From: Flavobacterium oncorhynchi
GTDB lineage: Bacteria; Bacteroidota; Bacteroidia; Flavobacteriales; Flavobacteriaceae
Assembly: GCF_002217355.1 (NCBI RefSeq)
Contig: NZ_MUHA01000007.1
Location: 62,001-126,000, forward strand
Length of the DNA stretch: 64,000 bases
Direction of reading: 5' to 3'
The notes under the pieces are model-generated. The model was not told the origin of the DNA and made no database searches. It saw only the letters and a list, made by a program, of their open reading frames with translations. Both the position numbers and the translations under genes were made by a program. Below are positions 26,819 through 37,422 of the stretch, piece by piece; positions within the stretch are counted from its first letter, which is position 1; each line of letters begins with the position of its first letter.

Positions 26819-27682
26819 CTAATTCATTACTGGTTTTACTTTGTATCCTGCCTTTCTTAACAAATTAATTACTCCTTCATCTCCAGCCAAATGTGCTGAA
26901 CCAACTGCTACAAACAGTGCTTCATTTTTCATCATATCCTTCATTTTCTTCACCCATTCTCTATTTCTATCATCAAGAATATATTTTTTAGCTTTTTTAC
27001 TCATTACCTTTTCATTGGCAATATCTCCATAAAGATCCATTATATTTTCATTTTTATAGTCCTTTACCATTTTTTTTGTTTGAGTTTTACTCGCATCACC
27101 TAATGATTTGATCAGTTCTGAATCTGTGTAAGCATTAGAAAGCATATTCAACTGTCCTTTTACCGTTTCGAAACCACCTACACTTTTCTTTTCTTTCTGT
27201 GCCAAATCTGTAAAATCTGATTCGTATGATTTTAAGGTTTCACAGTCAAACGTTTTAATAGTAATTAAACTCATAACTGTTGCTAAACTGTAACTGTCTA
27301 CCTGCTGCACTTTTATACCTGTAGCTTTTTGCAAAATGGAATCTAATTCTGACAATTGTTCAGACGTTAATTTTTTACTTAATAACTCTGGAGACATTGC
27401 TAATTTTTGAGCGTCTGCCATTTCATTTGGATCAGAAAAATTGATTTCGACAATTAATTTATCTGATTTTTGAAAAGCATTCTTCGTTTTTTCTGTCAAA
27501 AAATAATCTGTTGGGCAAATAGAATGAATCGTTCCGTACAAATATGATGGTTTTGATAATCCATTTCCTGAAACTTCCCATAAAAGAGAGTTTTCAAGTT
27601 TTACAGATTTTGTTTGAGCTTGTGTTGCTCCGCTAAAAAATAATGTGATTACTGCGATTGCTGATGTAAATAAATTTTTCAT
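26819..27682 (-). CDS. TraB/GumN-family exported protein
   Basis: The 287-residue protein has a signal peptide (cleaved near GATQAQ, residue 23). The TraB/GumN fold follows, with its two signature sites: SYLYGTIHS near residue 47 and FVAVGSAHLAGDEGVI near residue 262. Members of this clan are metal-dependent hydrolase-like proteins (Tiki-like), and most bacterial ones have no known substrate. It is probably periplasmic. It leads the operon with the ECF sigma factor and the membrane protein, so a link to envelope sensing is plausible. Confidence 0.85.
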   Translation of the reverse strand: MKNLFTSAIAVITLFFSGATQAQTKSVKLENSLLWEVSGNGLSKPSYLYGTIHSICPTDYFLTEKTKNAFQKSDKLIVEINFSDPNEMADAQKLAMSPELLSKKLTSEQLSELDSILQKATGIKVQQVDSYSLATVMSLITIKTFDCETLKSYESDFTDLAQKEKKSVGGFETVKGQLNMLSNAYTDSELIKSLGDASKTQTKKMVKDYKNENIMDLYGDIANEKVMSKKAKKYILDDRNREWVKKMKDMMKNEALFVAVGSAHLAGDEGVINLLRKAGYKVKPVMN

Positions 27683-27732
27683 TTTTGATTGATTTTAAAT
27701 TTTGATTGATTTTGAATGATTGAAACTCCTCT

Positions 27733-27906
27733 TTAATATTTATTATTTTTATATCTCTTCCACCAAACCGCAGCTAAAAAAACTACCAAAATGATGCTGA
27801 GTACTTTTATTAAAAAGAAACTTACTAAACCTAAGATGAATCCTATTGAAGAAAAAAAGATAAAATCAAAGATTTTCCCGCTGATTGAAGTTGATGTTGT
27901 TTTCAT
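27733..27906 (-). CDS. 57-residue single-pass membrane protein
   Basis: This short open frame sits in the otherwise empty 358 bases between the TraB-like and DUF2007 genes. It starts with ATG and MKTTSTSISGKIFDF. A hydrophobic stretch of about 35 residues (residues 15-48) forms one or two membrane helices, and the end is WWKRYKNNKY followed by TAA. The positive-rich C-terminus would face the cytoplasm. It lies 50 bases upstream of the TraB-like gene on the same strand, so it may be the first gene of the sigma operon. No family recognised. Confidence 0.55.
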   Translation of the reverse strand: MKTTSTSISGKIFDFIFFSSIGFILGLVSFFLIKVLSIILVVFLAAVWWKRYKNNKY

Positions 27907-28040
27907 AATTGTTTTGATTTATTTGATTACGACTCGTAAGTAATCAAACATTTAAAACGTTACAAAAAATTTTATTTTTTTTTAAAACATCAATAAAATA
28001 AAGGGATTGCGAACATAAAAAAATTAAAAACCTATTTCCA

Positions 28041-28448
28041 TCAATCAAATTCAAACTTACATTTATTGCATTTATACCTGTGTTTTGAATAAATAGGAAT
28101 CAAAACAAGAAGTAATGAAAGAACAAAAGCTAAAAGTGTTTTTAAATCTTTTATTGAAGTTACCATTTCTATTTCTTCGACTCCGCAACGCGGACATTTA
28201 ATCAATTCATTATTTTCATTTAGAGAATAGGGACTGATTTCTGATAGAATTTTATTTGCTTTTTCAAAATCCTGACTTTTTACAAAAAGCTTAACACCAC
28301 CCACTGCATTGCTCCAAATAGGGTTTGAGTCTACAGTATTAACGTCTCTTAAATACACATCTACACCTTCTGATTCAAGCTTACTGCAAAAAACCTGAGC
28401 TTCATATGAATACTGATAACTTCTAACTAATTTAAAATCCTCTTCCAT
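28041..28448 (-). CDS. DUF2007 protein with membrane segment and zinc ribbon
   Basis: The 135-residue protein has an N-terminal DUF2007 domain (residues 5-70: YSYEAQVFCSKLESEGVDVY and FVKSQDFEKANKIL). A CPRCG half-ribbon follows at about 85, then a hydrophobic segment near 105-120, and CNKC near 130 that can complete a four-Cys zinc site. DUF2007 proteins are called putative signal-transducing proteins, but no function is established. The start codon is 2 bases after the bioF stop, so it is the second gene of a bioF transcript. Confidence 0.8.
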   Translation of the reverse strand: MEEDFKLVRSYQYSYEAQVFCSKLESEGVDVYLRDVNTVDSNPIWSNAVGGVKLFVKSQDFEKANKILSEISPYSLNENNELIKCPRCGVEEIEMVTSIKDLKTLLAFVLSLLLVLIPIYSKHRYKCNKCKFEFD

Positions 28449-28450
28449 AA

Positions 28451-29587
28451 TTAAAATATAAAACCGTTTAATAATTTCAGAACTTGATTAATTTCTTCTT
28501 CTGAATTATAACTATGAATACAAAAACGCAAGCGCTCTTGTCTTTCAGGAACTGTAGGCGAAAGTATTGGTTTTACATCATAACCTTTGTCCTGAAGCTG
28601 CTGCGCCAATTTTTTTACATTTTCATTCCCCGGCACAATTGCCGATTGTATTGCCGATTTACTTCGAACAAACATTGGTTTTAAACCTAGTAAGTTTTTT
28701 TGCTGATTAAAAAATATGATATTTTGCCTCAACTTTTCAATAGTTTCTTTTTCAATATTCAATTGCTGATAAGCAGTAAAAATGGTAGAAACAGAATGTG
28801 GAGATAATCCTGTTGTATAAATAAAACTTCTGGCGAAGTTTACCAAATAATCTTTAAGATCTATACTGCCTAAAACTGTGGCACCGTGGCAGCCTAAGCC
28901 TTTTCCGAAAGTCATAATTCGAGCAAAGATTCGGTTATGCAATTGCAAATACTGTATCAAACCTTCGCCTTTTTCACCAAAAACACCTAAAGTATGAGCT
29001 TCATCAACTACTAAATAACAATTATATTTTTCAGACAATTCTACTAATTCTTCTAGATTTGGACTGTCGCCATCCATAGAAAAAACCGTTTCGGTAACGA
29101 TATAAATATTCGCATTGGGGAATTTCAAAATTAAGCGCTCCAGATCTTCAAAATCATTATGATTGAATTTATACGATTTAGCATTCGACATAAGAATTCC
29201 ATCTCTTATAGAAGCATGACTTAATTCATCATATAAAATAACATCATTTCGCTGCGGTACAGCGCTAAAAAAACCAACATTGGCATCGTAACCCGAATTA
29301 AAAATTAAAGCCGATTCAGCTTCATGAAACTGCGCTATAAAAGTTTCTGTAATTTGATATAAAGAATGATTTCCAGAAATCAATCTTGAACCCGTTGCAC
29401 CGTTCTGAATAATCTCATTTTCGATTAAATAATGGTGCGATAATTTAAAAATCGGCTCTGATTTTGAAAAACCAATATAATCATTTGACGAAAAATCGAC
29501 AAGATTATTAAAACTTGGCAATTGTCGTAACGAATTATTCAGCCTTCTATTTTCAAGCTTTTGAACTAGATTTTTAGGTAATTTCAT
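28451..29587 (-). CDS. bioF: 8-amino-7-oxononanoate synthase
   Basis: BioF condenses pimeloyl-thioester with L-alanine, releasing CO2, to start the biotin ring. The 378-residue protein is an alpha-oxoamine synthase with VDFSSNDYIGFS near the N-terminus, TGSRLISGNH, the PLP site DEAHTLGVFG, and the PLP lysine in TFGKGLGCHGATVLGS. It lies 2 bases upstream of the DUF2007 gene and is separated from bioD-bioA by the sigma operon. KBL-like paralogues exist, but bio neighbours support BioF. The promoter must lie in the 165 bases shared with the divergent DUF3667 gene. Confidence 0.92.
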   Translation of the reverse strand: MKLPKNLVQKLENRRLNNSLRQLPSFNNLVDFSSNDYIGFSKSEPIFKLSHHYLIENEIIQNGATGSRLISGNHSLYQITETFIAQFHEAESALIFNSGYDANVGFFSAVPQRNDVILYDELSHASIRDGILMSNAKSYKFNHNDFEDLERLILKFPNANIYIVTETVFSMDGDSPNLEELVELSEKYNCYLVVDEAHTLGVFGEKGEGLIQYLQLHNRIFARIMTFGKGLGCHGATVLGSIDLKDYLVNFARSFIYTTGLSPHSVSTIFTAYQQLNIEKETIEKLRQNIIFFNQQKNLLGLKPMFVRSKSAIQSAIVPGNENVKKLAQQLQDKGYDVKPILSPTVPERQERLRFCIHSYNSEEEINQVLKLLNGFIF

Positions 29588-29752
29588 AAAAGCAAAGTTA
29601 TAAAAATTGAAGTCGCTTTTAAATAATCAGCAGGTTTGATACTGATTAAAGTTTATAATTTAAATTTCAAACAATTGTTAATTATTTTTTTTGTCTAATT
29701 TTAAACTGCGAACTAACTACCACTAATTTAATTATTTATTAAAAAGAAAAAA

Positions 29753-30556
29753 ATGAAAACCATTTGCAAAAACTGTGAAAAACCAAATTATCCTGACTTT
29801 AATTATTGCCCTAATTGCAGTCAGAAAATCAATTTACATCGCATAAATCCACACGAAATTTTTCATGAAGCCGTTCATTATTTTACACATGCCGACAAAG
29901 GTATTTTTCAGCTCATTAGGGATCTTACATTAAAAAGCGGCGTTGTAGCTAAAGAATATATAAATGGTAAAAGAAAAAAGTACTTCGCACCGCTTAATTT
30001 TTTTCTGCTGGTAGCAGCGGTCTTTGTTTTCATTTCCAATATTCCAAAAGAAACACCTGCTATCAATGTCTCACAGGAAAACAAGGAACTCAGCGCTATT
30101 TCTGATCCTATCCAAAAGGAAAAAATTATACATCTTTATGAACGAAAAGAAAAAATGGTTCATTTCATGAAAAAATATTCAAATCTAATGGCGATGATGG
30201 CTTTACCTCTTACGGCATTCTTTTTCTGGTTGTTTTACAAAAAAGAAAACTACAACTATACAGAGCATTTGGTTGCCGGAATGTATATGCTAGGTTTTTG
30301 TATATTAGTTAATACGCTTTTAATTTTGCCTATTTCTTTATTATTTCATGTATCGCCTAATTATCAAGCTTTGCTTTTCCTGCTCTTTCAGCTCTTTTAC
30401 TTTACGCTTTTTTATTACAAGTTTTTAAATAAAAGCACCAAACTTCAATTAGTAAAAGCCTTTTCTACAAGTGCTTTCGGAATTATCTCTTGGGGGATTA
30501 TCTCAGGTCTTACTGTTAACGCCTATGTTTCTACTGGTTTTTGGGGAATATTATAA
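29753..30556 (+). CDS. DUF3667 membrane protein with N-terminal zinc ribbon
   Basis: The 267-residue protein begins with a zinc ribbon (CKNCEKPNYPDFNYCPNC, residues 5-22). A conserved HEIFHEAVHYFTHADKG region follows, and then five or so membrane helices from about 82. The layout is that of DUF3667, common in Bacteroidota and without known function. It is transcribed alone, divergent from bioF. The unusual nested inverted repeat at 30593-30729 follows directly after the stop. Confidence 0.82.
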   Translation: MKTICKNCEKPNYPDFNYCPNCSQKINLHRINPHEIFHEAVHYFTHADKGIFQLIRDLTLKSGVVAKEYINGKRKKYFAPLNFFLLVAAVFVFISNIPKETPAINVSQENKELSAISDPIQKEKIIHLYERKEKMVHFMKKYSNLMAMMALPLTAFFFWLFYKKENYNYTEHLVAGMYMLGFCILVNTLLILPISLLFHVSPNYQALLFLLFQLFYFTLFYYKFLNKSTKLQLVKAFSTSAFGIISWGIISGLTVNAYVSTGFWGIL

Positions 30557-30592
30557 TAATCCATTGAGTGTATTCAAAAAAAAAAATAATCT

Positions 30593-30729
30593 AACACATA
30601 GAAACATAGATTTTATATCTAAAAAAGGAGACAAAAAGAAACACGTTTCTTTCGCATAGTGAAGCTATGTGTATTAAAAAGAAGTGAAACGCCTAATTTT
30701 CAACTGCAAAAGCTATGTTTCTATGTGTT
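30593..30729. repeat. Nested inverted-repeat element
   Basis: The outer arms AACACATAGAAACATAG (30593-30609) and CTATGTTTCTATGTGTT (30713-30729) are perfect reverse complements. Inside, CGTTTC (30644-30649) pairs with GAAACG (30686-30691). Within that, CGCATAG (30653-30659) pairs with CTATGTG (30665-30671) around TGAAG. The three tiers make one cruciform or folded-RNA unit of 137 bases, between convergent DUF3667 and atpC. It could be a mobile palindromic element, an RNA, or part of transcript-end processing. Confidence 0.7.
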
Positions 30730-30788
30730 GAAAATAATTACAGCCAACGGGTTATAATAATATAAAATCATCAATCTAAACAAAAACA

Positions 30789-30818
30789 AAAAAGCCAAAC
30801 ATTTCTGTTTGGCTTTTT
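30789..30818 (-). terminator. Terminator of atpDC
   Basis: AAAAAGCCAAACA pairs with TGTTTGGCTTTTT around a TTTC loop, ending in T on the minus strand. It lies 20 bases past the atpC stop and may serve both strands. Confidence 0.85.
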
Positions 30819-30837
30819 CTTTATTCAAAAATTGTCT

Positions 30838-31119
30838 TTAGTCAACTAAAACAATTACTTTATTGTCTTTCATCTCGATAGTACCCGACGTGATCTCTAA
30901 TGTATAAGTCTGATCGTTTACCTTCGTGAATTTACTCACTACTTCTTTAGAAAAGTTAAAACTTGGCGCTGCAATTTTTACAGTTCCCTTTTCTAAAATA
31001 GAAACAATAGGAGCGTGATTATTCAATATTTGAAAGCTTCCATCAACTCCCGGTACAGTAACTGCTGTTACTTCTCCCGAAAATAATTTTGCTTCTGGTG
31101 ATACTATTTCTAAAATCAT
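30838..31119 (-). CDS. atpC: F1 ATP synthase epsilon subunit
   Basis: The epsilon subunit links the gamma shaft to the catalytic head and damps ATP hydrolysis. The 93-residue protein contains only the N-terminal beta-sandwich (ILEIVSPEAKLFSGEVTAVT, VPGVDGSFQILNNHAPIVS). The C-terminal two-helix hairpin found in many bacteria is missing, as is common in Bacteroidota. It lies 51 bases after atpD and shares its terminator. The other ATP synthase genes are not in the window. Confidence 0.93.
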   Translation of the reverse strand: MILEIVSPEAKLFSGEVTAVTVPGVDGSFQILNNHAPIVSILEKGTVKIAAPSFNFSKEVVSKFTKVNDQTYTLEITSGTIEMKDNKVIVLVD

Positions 31120-31170
31120 AATTTTAATAATTGATAATTGATAATTGTCAATTGATAATTATCAATTGAA

Positions 31171-32685
<1,515 letters not shown>

Positions 32686-32860
32686 TTATGTGTTTATTAA
32701 ATAGCTATTTAGGTTTATCGAAAATACCTCTTTTTTCAGAGCGCAAAGATAATTTTTTAAAATATAAAATCAATTTTTTTTTCATAAAAAATAGCATGAT
32801 TTTGTTTGATTCTAAAAATGAGAGCTTCAAACTCCCATTTTAAGCATTTTTTACACTAAC

Positions 32861-32900
32861 AAAAAAAGCCGCTGCTTTTAAAAAACAAACGGCTTTTTAA
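32861..32900 (-). terminator. Terminator of the SGNH lipoprotein gene
   Basis: AAAAAGCCG pairs with CGGCTTTTT across an 18-base loop, with T on the minus strand beyond it. Confidence 0.75.
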
Positions 32901-32915
32901 TTAAAAAAAATGGTT

Positions 32916-34508
32916 TTATGGCAATACGGCAGGATATAAAACTGGATAGTTACCCACATTTACTCCTTTTAAATTTGATCCGTATTTAGCATTAATTGCT
33001 TCAATGAATTTATTTGCTATAAATGCATACCCTCTCGGCGAAGGATGAACCCCATCTAAAGAAAAAGTCCCTCCAGTTACAAATGTCGATGCCATTGTAA
33101 AACTATTGGCAGAAATTCCCCCTTGATCAATTTGTTTCATAATTGCATTTGCATCTACAAAAGCAAGTCCTTTAGACTCTGCAATAGATTTTATAGTTGC
33201 ATTAAACGCATTTGTTGCCACTTCAAGTTCTGCAACTTCAGTTGGTATCAAAACATATTTATCTTGCAAAGGATATGTAATTCCAAAATTATTCAATGGA
33301 GCCGGCGGAGCTATTCCTAATCCTGAATTTTCAGCTGTAGGTGCTGTTCCAATAGCCGATTGCGTTGTCAAAAGAATTAAATCAGCCTTTGTTGCTTGAC
33401 GCGCCTGACCAAATACCTTACCGTAAAAATCCGCTGTCTGAGCTCCAAGCGTAGGTGTAAAAGCAGCTGTTAATTGTGCAGATAAGTTTGGAAGCGATTC
33501 GTCTTTTATCAATAATGGATTTGCCGCAGTTGTTGACAGCAAATTAATTCTTGATCCCGCTCCAAAAGCAGTCAAAGCTTGTTTTAGCGGACCATATAAT
33601 TGTGTATTCAATGCCGAAATAAGCGCAAGACCTTGAGCAGCATTACCCTTACCTATCGCAGAAGCCGTTAAAGGATCATATGGAACGGTCTTAAAAAACG
33701 GAATTGATGTTACGTATGGAATATTTGCCACAACACCTTTTGCTCCTCCCGAAGTTAAAGTAGTTACTAAAGCCGCGTATGTTCCATCAAAACCAACACC
33801 GGCAGCTCCAGAAGCTGGCGTAATTGGGTTTGTACCATCTCCTCCAGAAGTTGCATAACCTAAAACATCATTATTACCAATCCATAAAGAAAAGAATGTT
33901 GGCGTTTGACTCATTGCATATGCAAGAACAGAAGTTGTTCCGTTTGGAGCAAAACGTACATAATAAGGATTTGCCGTTCCGTTTGCTAAACCAGCCGCCG
34001 CTCCATAAGTTGGAGACAGCAAATGAAAACTTTTAGCACCAGGAACACCTGTATTATTATAAGGTCCCGCAGCCGCAATTGCAGGATTCATAACTTCCGT
34101 TGTTGGAGTCCCGCTTACGGGATCAACTGTCGAACTAGGATGAGTTGGAGAAACTGTAGTATTAAAATAAAGCCTTGGACCAAATGCTGGATTGGGTTGT
34201 CCGCCAAAAAGCAAGCCACCAATATTATCATTAGTATAAGGAATTTTAAATTCTCCTCCTCCAACAAGTTTAAATTGCTGTGCCATTATATTGGTATACG
34301 CTCCTTCTTGTCCCTTTTTAAAAAGAGCTCCATCGCTAAAACCAGACGTTAAAGAATTTCCTAACGCAACATATTTAGAGAAATTAGCAGAACCAGATGT
34401 TAGAGGCAATCCGTCTGACGAATCAACAACAGTTACTGCATCGTCATCACTATTACAAGCCATAAAGGTCAAAGAAACCAATAAAAGCCATTTGAAATTT
34501 TTTATCAT
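32916..34508 (-). CDS. SGNH/GDSL-family lipoprotein hydrolase
   Basis: The 530-residue protein has a lipoprotein signal (LLVSLTFMACNSDDD, Cys near 18). The SGNH blocks follow: block I is VALGNSLTSGFSDG (GNSL in place of GDSL), block III SLWIGNNDVLGYA, and block V SLDGVHPSPRGYAFI with the Asp-His pair. A long insertion holds Pro- and Ala-rich loops. It should be a lipase or esterase at the outer membrane surface or periplasm. It lies 85 bases after a TonB-dependent receptor gene on the same strand, which suggests joint use of one substrate. Confidence 0.85.
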   Translation of the reverse strand: MIKNFKWLLLVSLTFMACNSDDDAVTVVDSSDGLPLTSGSANFSKYVALGNSLTSGFSDGALFKKGQEGAYTNIMAQQFKLVGGGEFKIPYTNDNIGGLLFGGQPNPAFGPRLYFNTTVSPTHPSSTVDPVSGTPTTEVMNPAIAAAGPYNNTGVPGAKSFHLLSPTYGAAAGLANGTANPYYVRFAPNGTTSVLAYAMSQTPTFFSLWIGNNDVLGYATSGGDGTNPITPASGAAGVGFDGTYAALVTTLTSGGAKGVVANIPYVTSIPFFKTVPYDPLTASAIGKGNAAQGLALISALNTQLYGPLKQALTAFGAGSRINLLSTTAANPLLIKDESLPNLSAQLTAAFTPTLGAQTADFYGKVFGQARQATKADLILLTTQSAIGTAPTAENSGLGIAPPAPLNNFGITYPLQDKYVLIPTEVAELEVATNAFNATIKSIAESKGLAFVDANAIMKQIDQGGISANSFTMASTFVTGGTFSLDGVHPSPRGYAFIANKFIEAINAKYGSNLKGVNVGNYPVLYPAVLP

Positions 34509-34593
34509 AATTTTTATATTTTAAAATTACCTGCTTCTAAATCATATTTTTAGAAACATAAATAACGTATTTGACCTATAGTTAATAATCGAT

Positions 34594-37422
34594 TTATGGA
34601 TTAATAGTCCATGAAACAAAATATTGCTGCCCGATTAATCCAGCTCCAATTACTTGATAATACTCTTTACCGCCAATATTAGCAGCTCCAAGTTTCACAA
34701 CAGATTTCAATTTTGGAATTCCGTAATTTATCTGTGCATCTATTACTGTAGCAGATTTAATTGTGCCATCAGCGAAGCCTGATTGCCACTCATACTCACT
34801 ATTCCATCTTCCGCTGACATTAAACCCAAAATTTTCGAACAATTTATCATTACCAACAGACAATTTAATTCTATGTTTTGGAGTATTAAATCCTGCTTCA
34901 AAACTTGGATCTTTTGCTTGATCAAAATCAAACTGAGCATAATTGTAATTCAATCCTAACTCAAAATTTGAAATTATTTTTTTAGTAAGTCCAACTCCAA
35001 ATCCTAATGAATGTATCTCTACGTCTGAATTAGTATACAATTGATACACTCTATACTCTCCATTTTGAATCGCTCTTACTGATTGAACTCCCGGATCTGT
35101 AACTCCCGCCGCAAGATTTGGATTGTCTTGAGCTGTTCCGTAATAAGGAGAAATCACATTTAAATTACCAATAAAGTTATTATATATATTATAGTAACCA
35201 TTAATATCGATTGACATCCCTTCAAAAACAGAACGATATCCTAACTCAAAAGCTTTTACTTCTTCAGGCTTAACAAGATTAGCTCTTGTTTTTGTTAACA
35301 ATGCAGCCGCCGCAATAGGATTACTACCTGCCATAGCAGAAAAAGCACTAACCGAACTTGCTAAATACGAATTATAATAAGCATCATTACCACTCATAAC
35401 TTTAGTTGGACCTCCGTTATACAGCTGCCCTTCTGCACTTAAATTAAACGTTTCATTAAATCTTGTTAAGTTATCTGGCGCAGACCCAACCAATACCGCA
35501 TTTCCAATATTAAATCCGATATATTGATCTTGAGTTGACGGATTTCTGAAACCTGTTTGAAATGAAGCTCTAATATTATGATTTTTTCTTTCTCCTCCTG
35601 AATACACTAAAGATAAACGCGGCGAGTAATTACCGTCGAAGTTTTTAGATTTATCATAACGAAGAGAACCCGTAAACTTCAATCTATCTTCTAAGAATTT
35701 CTTCATTAACTGAGCATAAGCTCCGTACTCGTTATAATTAATCGGTCCATTTGCATCTGTATAAATTCTACCATGAGAATTAAGCTCATAAGCTCTAAAC
35801 GAACCTCCTACTTGAATTTCGGCAAATTTTATCAAATCTCTAAAATTATAATTTGCATCAGAATGATAAATTCTAGAATTATCAACCAATCTTGAGCCAG
35901 TACGAACGTCTGGATCCGCTATAACCTGATTAAAAGCGTTATTAAATTCAGTCGTACCTGGCATAAAACGACCTGTATCAGCCGTAGCTCTTCCCACAGC
36001 ATGCGCCTGTTGCGGCGTCATACCAGCCAACGTTCCTTGAATATAAGCTCCAGCATATTGACCAAACCAAGTATTATCATCTTTCCATTTTCTGTTCACA
36101 TTAATACCTGTAAAAACCATATCATAAGAATGTCCTCCATCTTCAGATGTTGTATAACCTCTCACAAAAAAGTTCTTTCCCTTAACTTCTAATTTATGCT
36201 GCTGCATAAAAAAATCATTCAAGTAATATCTATTTCCTCCTTGATAAACCGCGTTACCAGTACCAAATTTACTTTGCCAGATAATTTCCAATCTCTCATC
36301 CCCAAAAGGTCTTCCATGAAAAGAGAAATCAACTTTTTTATTAGCCGCCTTATTATTAGTCAAATCAATTTCATTATATCCCGTTCTACTAACCATTGAA
36401 TCTGGCAAAAGATTAGATGCCCCAGCAGGAATCAAACCCATTGATTCTAATTTTTTACCAACTCCTTTTATATTTGTCGCAGCCTCATCGCCATAAACAT
36501 TAATACCGTCATAACTAGGATTCGTTCTATCGATGCCCGCTCTAGTTTTATCTTCATAATTCGTTGCATACCAATCTGTAGCCTGCATATAAGTAAAGTT
36601 CGCCTTTGCTGCAAAATATTTATTAAACGCATGCGCGAATCTAATACCAAAATCATAATACCCATTTGTACCTGCGGCTTCTTGTGAAGTCACGCCGTAT
36701 TTAAAATAAGTCGAAACACCTTGATAAGTAAATGGACTTTTACTATTCATAAACAAAATCCCATTAAAAGCATTTGCCCCATACAAAGCAGAAGATGCTC
36801 CCGGCAGCAGCTCAACACTCTGCACATCTATTTCAGAAACTCCAATCATGTTTCCCAGCACAAAATTCAACAACGGAGACGAGTTATCCATACCATCTAC
36901 TAATTGCATAAAACGCGTATTAGCAACCGAAGCAAATCCTCTAGTATTAATCGACTTAAAAGTCATACTACTAGTATTCATCTGCACCTCTTTTAAATTT
37001 TCCAATCCATCATAAAATGACGGTGAAGCCGTTTTTTTGATATCCTGAATACCCATTCTCTCGATAGTAACAGGAGACTCAAAAACACGCTCAGGTGTTC
37101 TAGAAGCAGAAACAACTATTTCATCAAGTTTAGTTTCTTCATCTTTTAAGATTACATTTACTTTTTGATTTGCCGATGTAACACTAATAATTTTTGTTTC
37201 AAATCCTACCGCAGAAACCTTTATAGAAAAAGGCAGTTTAGCTTTAGTAGTCAATTTAAACGATCCGTCAAAATCAGTAGAAGCACCACTGTTTTCTCCA
37301 GCAACAACAACATTAGCACCAGGAATAGATTGTTTGTTACCATCTGTAACCGAACCTGTTATTGTATTCTGCGCAAAAGATAATCCGCTGAACAATAACA
37401 TAATTAGCAAGTAGACTCTCAT
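34594..37422 (-). CDS. TonB-dependent receptor with carboxypeptidase-like regulatory domain
   Basis: The 942-residue outer-membrane protein has a signal peptide (to about LSFAQ, residue 17). A CarboxypepD_reg-like domain follows (residues 18-95, NTITGSVTDGNKQSIPGANV), then a plug domain (about 110-225, with SINTRGFASVANTRF and LPGASSALYGANAFNGI) and a large 22-strand barrel. It moves a substrate across the outer membrane with TonB energy. No SusD partner is next to it. The SGNH lipoprotein gene follows it, which may handle the substrate. The substrate cannot be named. Confidence 0.92.
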   Translation of the reverse strand: MRVYLLIMLLFSGLSFAQNTITGSVTDGNKQSIPGANVVVAGENSGASTDFDGSFKLTTKAKLPFSIKVSAVGFETKIISVTSANQKVNVILKDEETKLDEIVVSASRTPERVFESPVTIERMGIQDIKKTASPSFYDGLENLKEVQMNTSSMTFKSINTRGFASVANTRFMQLVDGMDNSSPLLNFVLGNMIGVSEIDVQSVELLPGASSALYGANAFNGILFMNSKSPFTYQGVSTYFKYGVTSQEAAGTNGYYDFGIRFAHAFNKYFAAKANFTYMQATDWYATNYEDKTRAGIDRTNPSYDGINVYGDEAATNIKGVGKKLESMGLIPAGASNLLPDSMVSRTGYNEIDLTNNKAANKKVDFSFHGRPFGDERLEIIWQSKFGTGNAVYQGGNRYYLNDFFMQQHKLEVKGKNFFVRGYTTSEDGGHSYDMVFTGINVNRKWKDDNTWFGQYAGAYIQGTLAGMTPQQAHAVGRATADTGRFMPGTTEFNNAFNQVIADPDVRTGSRLVDNSRIYHSDANYNFRDLIKFAEIQVGGSFRAYELNSHGRIYTDANGPINYNEYGAYAQLMKKFLEDRLKFTGSLRYDKSKNFDGNYSPRLSLVYSGGERKNHNIRASFQTGFRNPSTQDQYIGFNIGNAVLVGSAPDNLTRFNETFNLSAEGQLYNGGPTKVMSGNDAYYNSYLASSVSAFSAMAGSNPIAAAALLTKTRANLVKPEEVKAFELGYRSVFEGMSIDINGYYNIYNNFIGNLNVISPYYGTAQDNPNLAAGVTDPGVQSVRAIQNGEYRVYQLYTNSDVEIHSLGFGVGLTKKIISNFELGLNYNYAQFDFDQAKDPSFEAGFNTPKHRIKLSVGNDKLFENFGFNVSGRWNSEYEWQSGFADGTIKSATVIDAQINYGIPKLKSVVKLGAANIGGKEYYQVIGAGLIGQQYFVSWTINP

